In this document: positions 6,875 to 13,546 of the stretch, in pieces
How positions within the stretch are numbered: position 1 is the stretch's first letter
Layout: the number at the start of each line of letters is the position of its first letter
IMG/VR virus record: IMGVR_UViG_3300034983_000160
Location: 1-23,610 of that record
DNA length: 23,610 bases
Direction: 5' to 3' (one strand)
Origin: a virus
The notes under the pieces: model-generated
What the model saw: the letters and a program-made list of their open reading frames with translations, nothing else
Database searches by the model: none
Told to the model about the DNA's origin: nothing
Made by a program: the position numbers and the translations under genes

Positions 6875-7237
6875 ATGACAACGCCAGACATGCCGCCGTG
6901 TGCGCCGATCATTTCCCCATTCCTCCGACGACCGTATGACTGGTTTGAGGATGGGCGGCGCCTCTGGCGGGACACGTGCACATTTTTCGCAATAAATGTG
7001 ATGGTTTTGCGTTTTTTTCTCTTGACAACTATCACGGCGCGTGATAGGGTAATGGTTATGGGAGGCGTGGTGCGTGGGAAAGGGGGTTCGTGCTGGTGCT
7101 ACAACCAGTCGCAAGCCCACGGACAAATCGGGGGTCGGTGCTGGTGCAACGAGCAGTCGCAATCTCACGGCCAAACCGGGGGTTACTACCGCTGCTACGA
7201 TCGGAAGGAGGCTAGGGATGTTAAAGGTAAACGATGA
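6875..7237 (+). CDS. GC-rich frame with Cys/Trp repeat tail, 120 aa, uncertain
   Basis: ATG 6875 has AAGGAG 7 bases upstream and lies directly after the previous stop. The third codon positions are GC-rich in this frame, more so than in the overlapping frame, which favours coding. The N-terminal half is basic and aromatic with a hydrophobic stretch (about 38-52). The tail holds two and a half copies of a 16-residue repeat, CWC..QSQ.HGQ.GG. Against it, a convincing promoter/operator and a weak terminator fall inside the 5' half, so this frame may be fortuitous or only partly used. I do not recognise the protein. Confidence 0.42.
   Translation: MTTPDMPPCAPIISPFLRRPYDWFEDGRRLWRDTCTFFAINVMVLRFFLLTTITARDRVMVMGGVVRGKGGSCWCYNQSQAHGQIGGRCWCNEQSQSHGQTGGYYRCYDRKEARDVKGKR
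6988..7018 (+). terminator. Weak terminator-like hairpin with T-tract
   Basis: CGCAA (6988-6992) can pair with TTGCG (7007-7011) across a 14-base loop, followed directly by seven T residues (7012-7018). The stem is short and the loop long, so efficiency would be low, but its place just before a promoter fits a transcription-unit boundary. Confidence 0.35.
7022..7050 (+). promoter_or_regulatory. Sigma70-type promoter
   Basis: A perfect -35 TTGACA (7022-7027) is followed by a 17-bp spacer and a -10 candidate TAGGGT (7045-7050) preceded by TGA, an extended -10 feature. The -10 matches the consensus at only the two first and last positions (TA...T). Transcription would run rightwards into the membrane peptide, methyltransferase and replication genes. 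The leader to the first well-supported start (7218) would be about 160 bases. Confidence 0.6.
7030..7046. promoter_or_regulatory. 17-bp palindromic operator within the promoter
   Basis: TATCACG (7030-7036) and CGTGATA (7040-7046) are perfect inverted copies around a central GCG. The palindrome fills the spacer between -35 and -10, where a bound repressor would block RNA polymerase. Its size and outer half-site TATCAC match, as I recall, those of lambdoid CI/Cro operators such as lambda OL1. No repressor gene is visible in the window. Confidence 0.55.
7085..7204 (+). repeat. 48-bp direct repeat, two full copies and a partial third
   Basis: Copies lie at 7085-7132 and 7133-7180, with a degenerate partial third at 7181-7204. 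Each begins GGT and contains TGCTGGTGC and CAGTCGCAA. The period is a multiple of 3, so both forward frames across it yield 16-residue repeats. Confidence 0.8.
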
Positions 7238-7370
7238 TGACGCCGCGAACTTAAGCCTGTTGTGCCTTGTCGGCGTTGTTCTCTGCTTCCTGTTGCTGTT
7301 TTGCGGTAGCAGTTGCCGACGTTGGGATCATTCGGTGGTTACAAGGAAGAGCAAACATGGAAGAAATTGA
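7218..7370 (+). CDS. Small membrane peptide, 50 aa
   Basis: ATG 7218 has an excellent GGAAGGAGG site 6-7 bases upstream, better than any earlier start in the frame. The peptide has a short acidic N-terminus (VNDDDAAN), one hydrophobic segment at about residues 12-29 (LSLLCLVGVVLCFLLLFC), then a basic Cys/Arg/Ser tail. It is a single-span membrane peptide, probably N-out or a signal anchor. It overlaps the start of the methyltransferase gene by 14 bases, so translation is probably coupled. Function unknown. Confidence 0.65.
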   Translation: MLKVNDDDAANLSLLCLVGVVLCFLLLFCGSSCRRWDHSVVTRKSKHGRN

Positions 7371-8664
7371 AGAAGTGGACATTGGAATTCTCACTCCACA
7401 CCCAATGAATGCACGGGTGCATTCAAAGCAGAATATAAGAGCAATCATGATCAGTTTGGCAACCTTTGGACAGCAACAGGTTCTTGTTGTTGATTCTAAG
7501 AATAGAGTAGTCGTAGGCTCAGGTCGTCTTGAAGCAATGCGACGCTTAAGTAAGCTTCCAGCACACAGAATATATGAGTTAGTAAAACCGACTGGAAAAG
7601 CAAGCGTTCTCCATACAAAATGGAATAGAGTTAAAATTGTAAGAACAGCTCTTGCGGAAAAGCAGGCACTTGCATACTCTGTTGCAGACAATAGAACGAC
7701 TGATTTGAGTAGGTTTGATACTGGAAAGCTTAGAGTAATTACAACTAAACTTGCTGACCAGTATATTGGAAGCATGGGATTTGATGAAGCTGCCTTGACC
7801 CAGATGAAGAAGGACTCTGCTGCAATGGAGGATGTAAGAATTATTGAGGCTCCAAAACCTGGAAGGATTATTAAAGTCTCACGTGGAGATATTTGGAAGA
7901 TTGGTCCACACTACATCGGTTGTGGAGACTGTACAGATCGTGTATTCCTCCAGAAAGTAACTAAGTCGGAGCGTGTACATATATGCTGTACAGACCCACC
8001 ATGGGGTGTTGACTATGGGGATGCCCGTGCAAGGCAGGATATTGTCAATGTAACAAACATACGTCCATATTCAAAGCCTAAAATTGTTGGAGATGCAATG
8101 TCAGCAGAAGACTATATGGACTTCTGCCATAAGTATGTTTCAGTAATTCTAGATACGTGCCTTCCCGGAGCACATTTGTATATCTTTATAGCTGGAAGAA
8201 CTTTATACATATTGCATCAAAAGCTACTACTTCTAGGAGCACATTACAGCAATATACTCGTTTGGTACAAGCAACATTACGTAATGTCTCTAGAGGAATA
8301 TCATCACCAGCATGAACTAATCTGGTATGGCTGGAAAAAGGGAAGAAGGCTCCACCCATTGACTGATAGGAAACAATCAGATGTCTGGTCAACGAAGAAA
8401 GTAGCCATACACACGTTGCACCCAATGGCAAAACCTGTTGAGCTTTTTGAGAAAGCTATTAGCAATAGTTCGTCTTTAGGAGACAAGGTGCTTGATCCAT
8501 TTTTAGGAACCGGTTCATGCGGTATTGCATGCGCCAGGACGAGAAGAGTGCTTCTTGGTATTGAGATAGATGAGACCTTCGCTGGAAAAGCAGTAGCTGC
8601 GCTTGAAGAAGAATGTAACGAATCGGCCGTTCGTGTGCATCCCTCGTCAAAGGTGGTCAGGTAG
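7357..8664 (+). CDS. ParB-domain DNA methyltransferase, predicted N6-adenine, 435 aa
   Basis: ATG 7357 is chosen over an upstream in-frame start because AAGGAAGAG precedes it and homologous proteins begin just before the ParB-like domain. Residues about 10-70 form a ParB/sulfiredoxin-like N-terminal domain (NARVHSKQNI, VVVGSGRLEAMRRL). The catalytic part shows motif IV DPPW at 213-216 and, C-terminal to it, SAM-binding motif I DPFLGTGS at 380-387. This order is typical of beta-class amino-methyltransferases. DPPW rather than SPPY suggests N6-adenine methylation. No restriction enzyme gene is nearby, so this is an orphan phage methylase that could protect phage DNA or regulate it. Target sequence unknown. 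Confidence 0.93.
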   Translation: MEEIEEVDIGILTPHPMNARVHSKQNIRAIMISLATFGQQQVLVVDSKNRVVVGSGRLEAMRRLSKLPAHRIYELVKPTGKASVLHTKWNRVKIVRTALAEKQALAYSVADNRTTDLSRFDTGKLRVITTKLADQYIGSMGFDEAALTQMKKDSAAMEDVRIIEAPKPGRIIKVSRGDIWKIGPHYIGCGDCTDRVFLQKVTKSERVHICCTDPPWGVDYGDARARQDIVNVTNIRPYSKPKIVGDAMSAEDYMDFCHKYVSVILDTCLPGAHLYIFIAGRTLYILHQKLLLLGAHYSNILVWYKQHYVMSLEEYHHQHELIWYGWKKGRRLHPLTDRKQSDVWSTKKVAIHTLHPMAKPVELFEKAISNSSSLGDKVLDPFLGTGSCGIACARTRRVLLGIEIDETFAGKAVAALEEECNESAVRVHPSSKVVR

Positions 8665-8691
8665 TACAGAAACTAGTAACGGAGTAATCTT

Positions 8692-10074
8692 ATGCTTCCT
8701 GAACAGCAGCTTAAAGCTGTCACTCGCAGAAGATTAACTCCAACGCAGAGGAATGCTTTCCACTATTGCTTGAGAAGGCAGCATCCTGCACTCTTTATGC
8801 CAATGAGAACAGGTAAAACACTTGTTGCAATCCGTAGGGTAAACCTATACAAAAGCTTAGATCCAGAGAAGCTGCACATTCTTGTTGTTGCACCTTCTTC
8901 TGCACTATTAGCATGGATAGACGAGTTAACAGCAGAGGGCGAAGCGGACTTTCGCCTTTTAGTAGGAAAACGTCAAGACAGAATATTACGGCTTCGAGAG
9001 AATGCTAAATGGTATTTGGCAAATAAGGAAGTACACCTTGTTGTTCCAGAAATTGCAAGTATTCCCTGGGACGCCATCATTCTGGATGAGTCACCATTTA
9101 TCAAAAATCCCAGAACCAAGACCTCTGGGTTCTATACTAATTTTTTCCGAACTGTTCCTCATAGGTGGATTTTAACTGGAACACCAAATAGTGAGAATAA
9201 TCTAGAGCTTTATCAACAAATGAAGTTCTTAGATGGACATTTTCTTCATATTAATAATTATTGGAAGTTCCGCTCACGTTTCTTTATCCCAGGGTTCGAA
9301 GCTTACAGGTGGGAACCTGCCGGTGGAACAATGAGAATGATTACACAGACTCTTGCAAGGCGTGTTTTCGTCTGTAAAAAACCGGCAAGGCTTGGGAGCA
9401 GACGAGTTATTAAAAGACTGCTTTCATTGCCACCGAAGATTAAAAAGACTTACAAGGACCTTGAAGAAAACTTTGCACTTGGAGACCTGGAAACGAAATG
9501 GATAGTTGTAAAGTACAACTGGCTTCATCGCCTCTCAGGTGGAGTTCTTGGTGGAAAAGTAGAGTGGGATGGAAAGCTTGAAGATTTGATAAGTTTATTG
9601 AAATATGAAGTTACTGAACCCTGCGTTGTATGGTTCCATTATAACGATGAAATGGATGTAGTTGCTCAAATGCTAGCTAAAAATGGAATTAGGTTTAGAC
9701 TTATTAATGGTGATGTTCTACTCCAGGATCGAGAGTTTAGAATTAATGAGTGGAAGAAAGGCTTTTGCAACGTTCTACTTGCACAACAGGCTGTTGCTAA
9801 TTATGGGCTCGACTTATCTAAAGCTAACGTTGCAATTTTCTATAGTTTAGCTCCAAGTAGTGCGCTTCACCGACAGGTTGTTGAACGTATTGATCGAATC
9901 GGAAAGAGAAATGACCTGTTGTATATTTATCTGCTGACGGAAGGAACCGTTGATATGGACTTATACAATTTGCTTGAAGAAAAAAGATTCTACGCGGATG
10001 CCACAATGTACCAGATTTTGAGAGAAAAGCTGAGAGACAGAGTGAGACAAAAAAAGGAGTGGGAGCAACAATGA
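8692..10074 (+). CDS. SNF2-family DEAD-like helicase/ATPase, 460 aa
   Basis: ATG 8692 follows CGGAG about 8 bases upstream. The superfamily 2 motifs are in order: a Q-like RLTPTQRNA (about 14-22), Walker A MRTGKT (38-43, K42), motif II DESP (132-135) and motif III TGTP (162-165). A C-terminal lobe follows with LINGDV, an NYGLDL stretch (motif V) and ERIDRIGK (398-405, motif VI). These are the marks of compact phage SNF2-like translocases. They move on duplex DNA using ATP, and in phages are thought to aid replication or recombination. The protein lacks the long insertions of chromatin remodelers. Neighbouring recombination genes support this role. Confidence 0.92.
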   Translation: MLPEQQLKAVTRRRLTPTQRNAFHYCLRRQHPALFMPMRTGKTLVAIRRVNLYKSLDPEKLHILVVAPSSALLAWIDELTAEGEADFRLLVGKRQDRILRLRENAKWYLANKEVHLVVPEIASIPWDAIILDESPFIKNPRTKTSGFYTNFFRTVPHRWILTGTPNSENNLELYQQMKFLDGHFLHINNYWKFRSRFFIPGFEAYRWEPAGGTMRMITQTLARRVFVCKKPARLGSRRVIKRLLSLPPKIKKTYKDLEENFALGDLETKWIVVKYNWLHRLSGGVLGGKVEWDGKLEDLISLLKYEVTEPCVVWFHYNDEMDVVAQMLAKNGIRFRLINGDVLLQDREFRINEWKKGFCNVLLAQQAVANYGLDLSKANVAIFYSLAPSSALHRQVVERIDRIGKRNDLLYIYLLTEGTVDMDLYNLLEEKRFYADATMYQILREKLRDRVRQKKEWEQQ

Positions 10075-10397
10075 ATTACTACAAGGCTGCTTTTTGGGTT
10101 TTAGTCATCTTTGTGGTACCAGTTGTATGGAGCAAGTTTAATGAGCAGGATCGAAAGCTTGAAGCTTTAGATCAAAAGAAGCTGCTACAACAGCGGATTG
10201 CTCCTCGTATTAATTGTATTACTGAGAGGGAAGGCCTCTGGGGTATGTATCCACTAGTAGAAAGAAGAAGTAGGATGCTACCCGGAGAAGAAAATTCGTA
10301 TGAGGAGATAAGACGGTGCGAGGAGGCAATACGCTACGAGATTTGGATGGAAGAGCAGAGAGAACGCATGAGAAGAATGGAGGAGCGACACCGCTAA
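10071..10397 (+). CDS. N-terminally anchored membrane protein, 108 aa
   Basis: ATG 10071 is preferred over GTG 10059 because AAGGAG/GGGAG lies at correct distance. It overlaps the helicase stop. Residues 1-4 are MNYY, followed by a single hydrophobic segment (about 6-22) and then a strongly charged, Arg/Glu-rich helical domain with two Cys (about 50 and 80). This is the topology of a signal-anchored protein with a large soluble tail. Its TAA overlaps the ATG of a lipoprotein-like peptide beginning with the same MNYYK, an arrangement resembling phage Rz/Rz1 (spanin) pairs. That reading is inference, because no lysin or holin is adjacent. Confidence 0.72.
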   Translation: MNYYKAAFWVLVIFVVPVVWSKFNEQDRKLEALDQKKLLQQRIAPRINCITEREGLWGMYPLVERRSRMLPGEENSYEEIRRCEEAIRYEIWMEEQRERMRRMEERHR

Positions 10398-10501
10398 TGA
10401 ACTACTACAAGCTTACTCACCATGTTTTAGTCATCCTGGTGGTAGTGGTGATTTTGTTAACCATTGCTGGTTGTTGTCGACCAATGCCGACGATTCCATA
10501 A
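10397..10501 (+). CDS. Lipoprotein-like membrane peptide, 34 aa
   Basis: ATG 10397 overlaps the preceding TAA (TAATG) and the frame ends at TAA 10499-10501. The peptide starts MNYYK, like its upstream neighbour, has a hydrophobic core (about 9-24), then IAGC, a good lipobox, and a short Pro-rich end CRPMPTIP. If processed, the mature lipopeptide would be only about 9 residues, shorter than known Rz1 proteins. It may instead be a simple membrane peptide. The shared N-terminal codons suggest it arose by duplication of the upstream gene start. Confidence 0.6.
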   Translation: MNYYKLTHHVLVILVVVVILLTIAGCCRPMPTIP

Positions 10502-10516
10502 GGAGAGGAGAGCTTC

Positions 10517-11167
10517 ATGCCTACAAGATTGGAGGACAGTGCACAGCTATTTGGTGTTAGTTCAGGAGTTCTTACTCACATGAGGATTACCTGTGATATG
10601 TGTCATAGAACGTATCCTGCTTGTACTTCGCTTTCTGAGCCTGGGTGGCGCTTTTTGTCTTTCGGAGGACTTACTATAGTCTCATGCTGTTTTCACAAGA
10701 TTGAGGAGGCCGTGATTCAGCGAATGATGCATATCTTACCGTGGTATGTACAACTTTTATCGAACATTGCAGAACGGTCTCCTGGCAAGGAGGTAGAGTT
10801 CGTGAAGTACATTCGAAAGATAGCTGCAACCACATCTAAAATTTTAACGCGGGATGCTTATCTTGTTCACCCTGTTTCTATGCTTCAGGAGTCTATTGTG
10901 GAGGAGGGAAAAAAGGAGTGTGAGATAGGCTCTGTTCACGAGCAGAGTGTAGAGAAGCCTGATTCACATGAGAGAGAATACATACGTCGGCAGGCACTTT
11001 GGAGATGTATGGATGCAATAGAGCACGCCTCTCTTATTACGGATGACGAGTGGGCGATGATTCACACTCTTAGCAAAGAAAATGCAATAGGTGTAACAGC
11101 ACGGCTGTTACTTCTAAGAGCATCCAGGATGACATTGACCTTGCGAAAACTGCCGGGACTACGCTGA
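10517..11167 (+). CDS. Hypothetical protein with Cys motif, 216 aa
   Basis: ATG 10517 follows AGGAGAGGAGAG. An N-terminal C..C motif (CDMCHRTYPAC, about residues 26-36) and later CC and His residues (about 57-60) could bind zinc. The rest is helical, with an amphipathic segment at 60-110 and an acidic stretch at 125-155. No family recognised. An 8-bp perfect inverted repeat with a 3-base loop (11093-11111) lies near its 3' end. A nucleic-acid binding role is possible but unproven. Confidence 0.8.
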   Translation: MPTRLEDSAQLFGVSSGVLTHMRITCDMCHRTYPACTSLSEPGWRFLSFGGLTIVSCCFHKIEEAVIQRMMHILPWYVQLLSNIAERSPGKEVEFVKYIRKIAATTSKILTRDAYLVHPVSMLQESIVEEGKKECEIGSVHEQSVEKPDSHEREYIRRQALWRCMDAIEHASLITDDEWAMIHTLSKENAIGVTARLLLLRASRMTLTLRKLPGLR

Positions 11168-11224
11168 GGGTGTCAGAGACCATTCTGTGTACCGAGTGCG
11201 CGGAGGCGGAGGAGAGAGTAGCCA

Positions 11225-11422
11225 ATGCTGACGACAGGCGAGGGCGACCAGCCGCCCCACAAGCCGCGACTGAGGCCGCGGCACTGTTCTCTATGCGGGC
11301 GTTTCCTGCGCCGAGACGGGAAATGCCCCAAGGCCACCTGGGACGACTACAACGGCGCTTGGGAGCACGAAGCAATAGCACCCCGGCAGCGTGAGAAAAT
11401 GGGGAAGACGATGGGAGGATGA
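11225..11422 (+). CDS. GC-rich small Cys-motif protein, 65 aa
   Basis: ATG 11225 has GGAGGAGAGAG upstream. Codons in this frame are strongly G/C at position 3, unlike the flanking genes, marking a foreign-looking island (about 11165-11430). The core HCSLCGRFLRRDGKCPKATW and NGAWEH contains three Cys (C..C, ...C) and a His, a pattern seen in small phage zinc-binding-like hypothetical proteins. A second overlapping open frame (11170-11394) also starts with a C..C motif, so a frameshift or overlapping pair cannot be excluded. Function unknown. Confidence 0.65.
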   Translation: MLTTGEGDQPPHKPRLRPRHCSLCGRFLRRDGKCPKATWDDYNGAWEHEAIAPRQREKMGKTMGG

Positions 11423-11444
11423 AGGGCGTGGAGAGGTTTAAGTG

Positions 11445-11804
11445 ATGAAGATGCAAATTGTACATGGGTGGACACCTAGACTCCTCTGGGCTATTCAGTT
11501 AGACAGGCCAGGCCTGGGTCAAATGTTTTTACCAGCCACCTGGCATTCTTTATACGGGAAACGTGGACTTCAACCTATGTGCTATCCAGGAGAACCTCCA
11601 AGATGTTTACTGTTTTCGTCACATACAGTGGCAGCCAAGTGGTGTAAGTCTGCACGTAAACTCTACCGTTGCTGTTCAGACTGGAAGTTTAGTCCAGTTA
11701 GTGTAATGGAGCGTATAGAGGTTTACGATCCGCATTACGGGAAGCGTCTTCGTAGATCTGAATGTATGGTGAATTCTCCAGCGAATAAAGGGGAGGAGAG
11801 ATGA
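11445..11804 (+). CDS. Hypothetical protein, 119 aa
   Basis: ATG 11445 has GGAGAGG about 9 bases upstream. The protein is basic, Trp- and Cys-rich, with repeated aromatic residues (VHGWTPRLLWAIQ, ATWHSLYGKRG, CYPGEPPRCLLF). No known motif. The stop overlaps the next start (ATGA), so the two are coupled. Confidence 0.72.
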   Translation: MKMQIVHGWTPRLLWAIQLDRPGLGQMFLPATWHSLYGKRGLQPMCYPGEPPRCLLFSSHTVAAKWCKSARKLYRCCSDWKFSPVSVMERIEVYDPHYGKRLRRSECMVNSPANKGEER

Positions 11805-12199
11805 GACTAATACTCGCGGATTGGGACAAGTGTCTCCAACAGGTGGTGCTATTTTTTCGAGTGGCAAACGAGTTACCACCCGAAATTGTATTACATTTTC
11901 CAGAGCTGGATACATCAGCCAGTGCCGTTCCGTTTTCAGGTAAACAACCGGAGCAATTAAGGGAAATGATTGGATCATTTAGAACCAGGACCTTTAGGCT
12001 TTCCACCTGGGACGTTGGTCCTGGTCGGCAGGTTACTATCTATTTGGCAGAAGCAGCATTGCAGCATTTAAGTAAGGTAGAAGAGCAGATCCAGTTGCTG
12101 TTTGAGGAGGAGCTACTGTGGGACCAGCCAAAACCAATACATGTTCTCGGTTGTCCTATTCTTAGGTGTCTAAAAAGGAGGAGTAGCCATGTTTGTTGA
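11801..12199 (+). CDS. Hypothetical protein, 132 aa
   Basis: ATG 11801 in an ATGA overlap, with AAAGGGGAGGAG upstream. It appears as a small mixed alpha/beta protein with a helical acidic segment (EEQIQLLFEEELLW). A 9-bp perfect inverted repeat lies within the gene (11984-11992 with 12017-12025). No family recognised. It overlaps the next gene by 11 bases. Confidence 0.72.
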   Translation: MRLILADWDKCLQQVVLFFRVANELPPEIVLHFPELDTSASAVPFSGKQPEQLREMIGSFRTRTFRLSTWDVGPGRQVTIYLAEAALQHLSKVEEQIQLLFEEELLWDQPKPIHVLGCPILRCLKRRSSHVC

Positions 12200-12452
12200 G
12201 TTTAAGCTTTGGTCCGAGGAGACTAACGACAACGTAGCAGGTATTATTTGGATTTGTGCTGCAGATGTTGTAGTTGTTACTAAACTTTCTCCTAAGCACT
12301 GTCGTCTTGATTTGCGTGAGGGAAGAAGTTATTTAGTAGAGGGTAGTATTGATAGTGTAGTAGAAAGAGTAACGCACTGTATAATGTACCCTGGCTTACA
12401 TCCTCTATCTCCTGTGCCAATACCATCCATTTCGGTTGAGTCAAAACCATAA
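12189..12452 (+). CDS. Hypothetical protein, 87 aa
   Basis: ATG 12189 follows AAAAAGGAGGAG. The protein is strand-rich at the start (FVEFKLWS, IIWICAADVVVVTKL), followed by a short helix and a Pro-rich tail. No motif recognised. Its end lies 39 bases before the resolvase-like gene, a gap holding only that gene's very strong ribosome binding site. Confidence 0.72.
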   Translation: MFVEFKLWSEETNDNVAGIIWICAADVVVVTKLSPKHCRLDLREGRSYLVEGSIDSVVERVTHCIMYPGLHPLSPVPIPSISVESKP

Positions 12453-12491
12453 TAAAGGGTTGTTATAGCTTCTTAAAAAGGAGGTGACTTA

Positions 12492-13001
12492 ATGATAGAG
12501 CTACCAAAAGGAGCTAGTAGAGTTCTGTTTATTGATCCTGGAATAGGAGGAACCGGCTGGGCACTATACGAGTTCATAGGAGGTTGCTCTTCATTACAGG
12601 CTCCAAAACTTTGGGGTGTAATTCGTGCAACGCAAGACCGATTCTGGTTTGATGGCATTTTAGAAATTGTTGATGTCCTGGAAATACTTATTGACAAACA
12701 TTGTCCAGACCTTTTAGTTATTGAACACCCTGAATATTGGCCAGGTAGTGCAACGAGTTATGCAAGTGTTGCTGGTGGCAGCCTTTTTAAGCTTGTGCTT
12801 CTTGTAGGCCAGATGTCTTACATTGCAGCCAAAAAGTGTAGGTTGCAGCCACAGTTTCCAAGTCCTGCAGCATGGAAAGGGCAGCTTCCGAAAGACGTCG
12901 TAATTAAGAGAATAAAGGACCGCTTTCCTCATATTACAAGAGTTAGAAACCATGAGGCAGACGCACTAGGAATGGGTTTAGCGGCACAAGGAAAGCTCTA
13001 A
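12492..13001 (+). CDS. RuvC-like Holliday junction resolvase, 169 aa
   Basis: The ribosome binding site AAGGAGGTGA (12478-12487) is nearly a perfect anti-16S match, 7 bases from ATG 12492. The RNase H-fold signature of RuvC is visible: first acidic residue D15 in FIDPGIGGTGWA, E78 in LLVIEHP, and the terminal pair E155 and D157 in HEADALGMGLAA. The length is close to RuvC. The enzyme would resolve four-way junctions or branched replication intermediates during phage recombination and packaging. It is coupled by a TAATG junction to the uracil-DNA glycosylase. RuvC-fold families other than resolvases are possible, but context favours this role. Confidence 0.87.
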   Translation: MIELPKGASRVLFIDPGIGGTGWALYEFIGGCSSLQAPKLWGVIRATQDRFWFDGILEIVDVLEILIDKHCPDLLVIEHPEYWPGSATSYASVAGGSLFKLVLLVGQMSYIAAKKCRLQPQFPSPAAWKGQLPKDVVIKRIKDRFPHITRVRNHEADALGMGLAAQGKL

Positions 13002-13546
13002 TGAGAGTTCTTACGAAGAAGTTCATTATTCCAGATTACGTTAGGTGCCAGAGATGTCCTTTATGGCAGTATCGGAGGAATGTTGTCTTTGGTCGAGGAG
13101 TGGTGCCCGCCAACCTTTTACTAATTGGTGAAGCTCCTGGCACCTCAGAAGATCTCCTGGGAGAAGCATTTGTTGGACCTTCTGGACGTCTTCTAAACGC
13201 TTTGTTAAAAAGGGCAAGGGAATTAGCTGAGATAAGAAGGTTGTCAATGTTTATAACTAACGTGCTTGCATGTAGGCCATGTGACTTCAAGGGTGGTCCA
13301 AACAGGCAGCCACAACCAGAAGAAATTATGCATTGTACACCACGATTGCTTGAAACAATTTCTAGAGTGTCTCCTAAACGAACTGTACTTCTTGGACAGG
13401 TTGCTCGTAAAGTTTGCTCTCCTATGGCTTTAGGTGCTACTGTAATCGATCATCCTGCATACATTCTTCGCTTAGGTGGAGAGGGTTGTCCAGCATTCAT
13501 TCGAGCCGCACGGCTCCTTTCAGAGGAGATGTCACTATGCGAGTAG
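13001..13546 (+). CDS. Fe-S uracil-DNA glycosylase (family 4/5-like), 181 aa
   Basis: ATG 13001 overlaps the preceding stop (TAATG), with AAGGA upstream. The family signatures are clear. The cluster Cys are C16 and C19 (CQRC) plus C91 and C112. GEAPGTSEDLLGEAFVGPSG (43-62) forms the uracil-binding/catalytic block, TNVLACRP (86-93) follows, and HPAYILR (151-157) closes the site. The enzyme would remove uracil from DNA, arising by deamination or dUTP misincorporation. Phage-encoded copies are a minority, and it sits among replication and repair genes, suggesting base-excision protection of the phage genome. Alternative: a diverged family member with other base specificity. Confidence 0.93.
   Translation: MRVLTKKFIIPDYVRCQRCPLWQYRRNVVFGRGVVPANLLLIGEAPGTSEDLLGEAFVGPSGRLLNALLKRARELAEIRRLSMFITNVLACRPCDFKGGPNRQPQPEEIMHCTPRLLETISRVSPKRTVLLGQVARKVCSPMALGATVIDHPAYILRLGGEGCPAFIRAARLLSEEMSLCE

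Noticed and set aside
6860-7174. Minus-strand open frame of 104 codons
   Set aside because: It lies in a GC-rich repeat where all frames stay open, has no ribosome binding site, and runs against the uniform + orientation.
7267-7356. Upstream extension of the methyltransferase
   Set aside because: The extra 30 residues are a shadow of the membrane peptide gene; ATG 7357 has its own ribosome binding site.
2273-9300. GGTTCGAA T-loop-like matches at 2273-2280 and 9293-9300, possible tRNAs
   Set aside because: Both are inside genes and no acceptor, D or anticodon stems can be built around them.
11170-11394. Separate 74-residue protein from GTG 11170
   Set aside because: Codon bias and the Cys motif favour the overlapping frame at 11225; kept only as a frameshift hypothesis.
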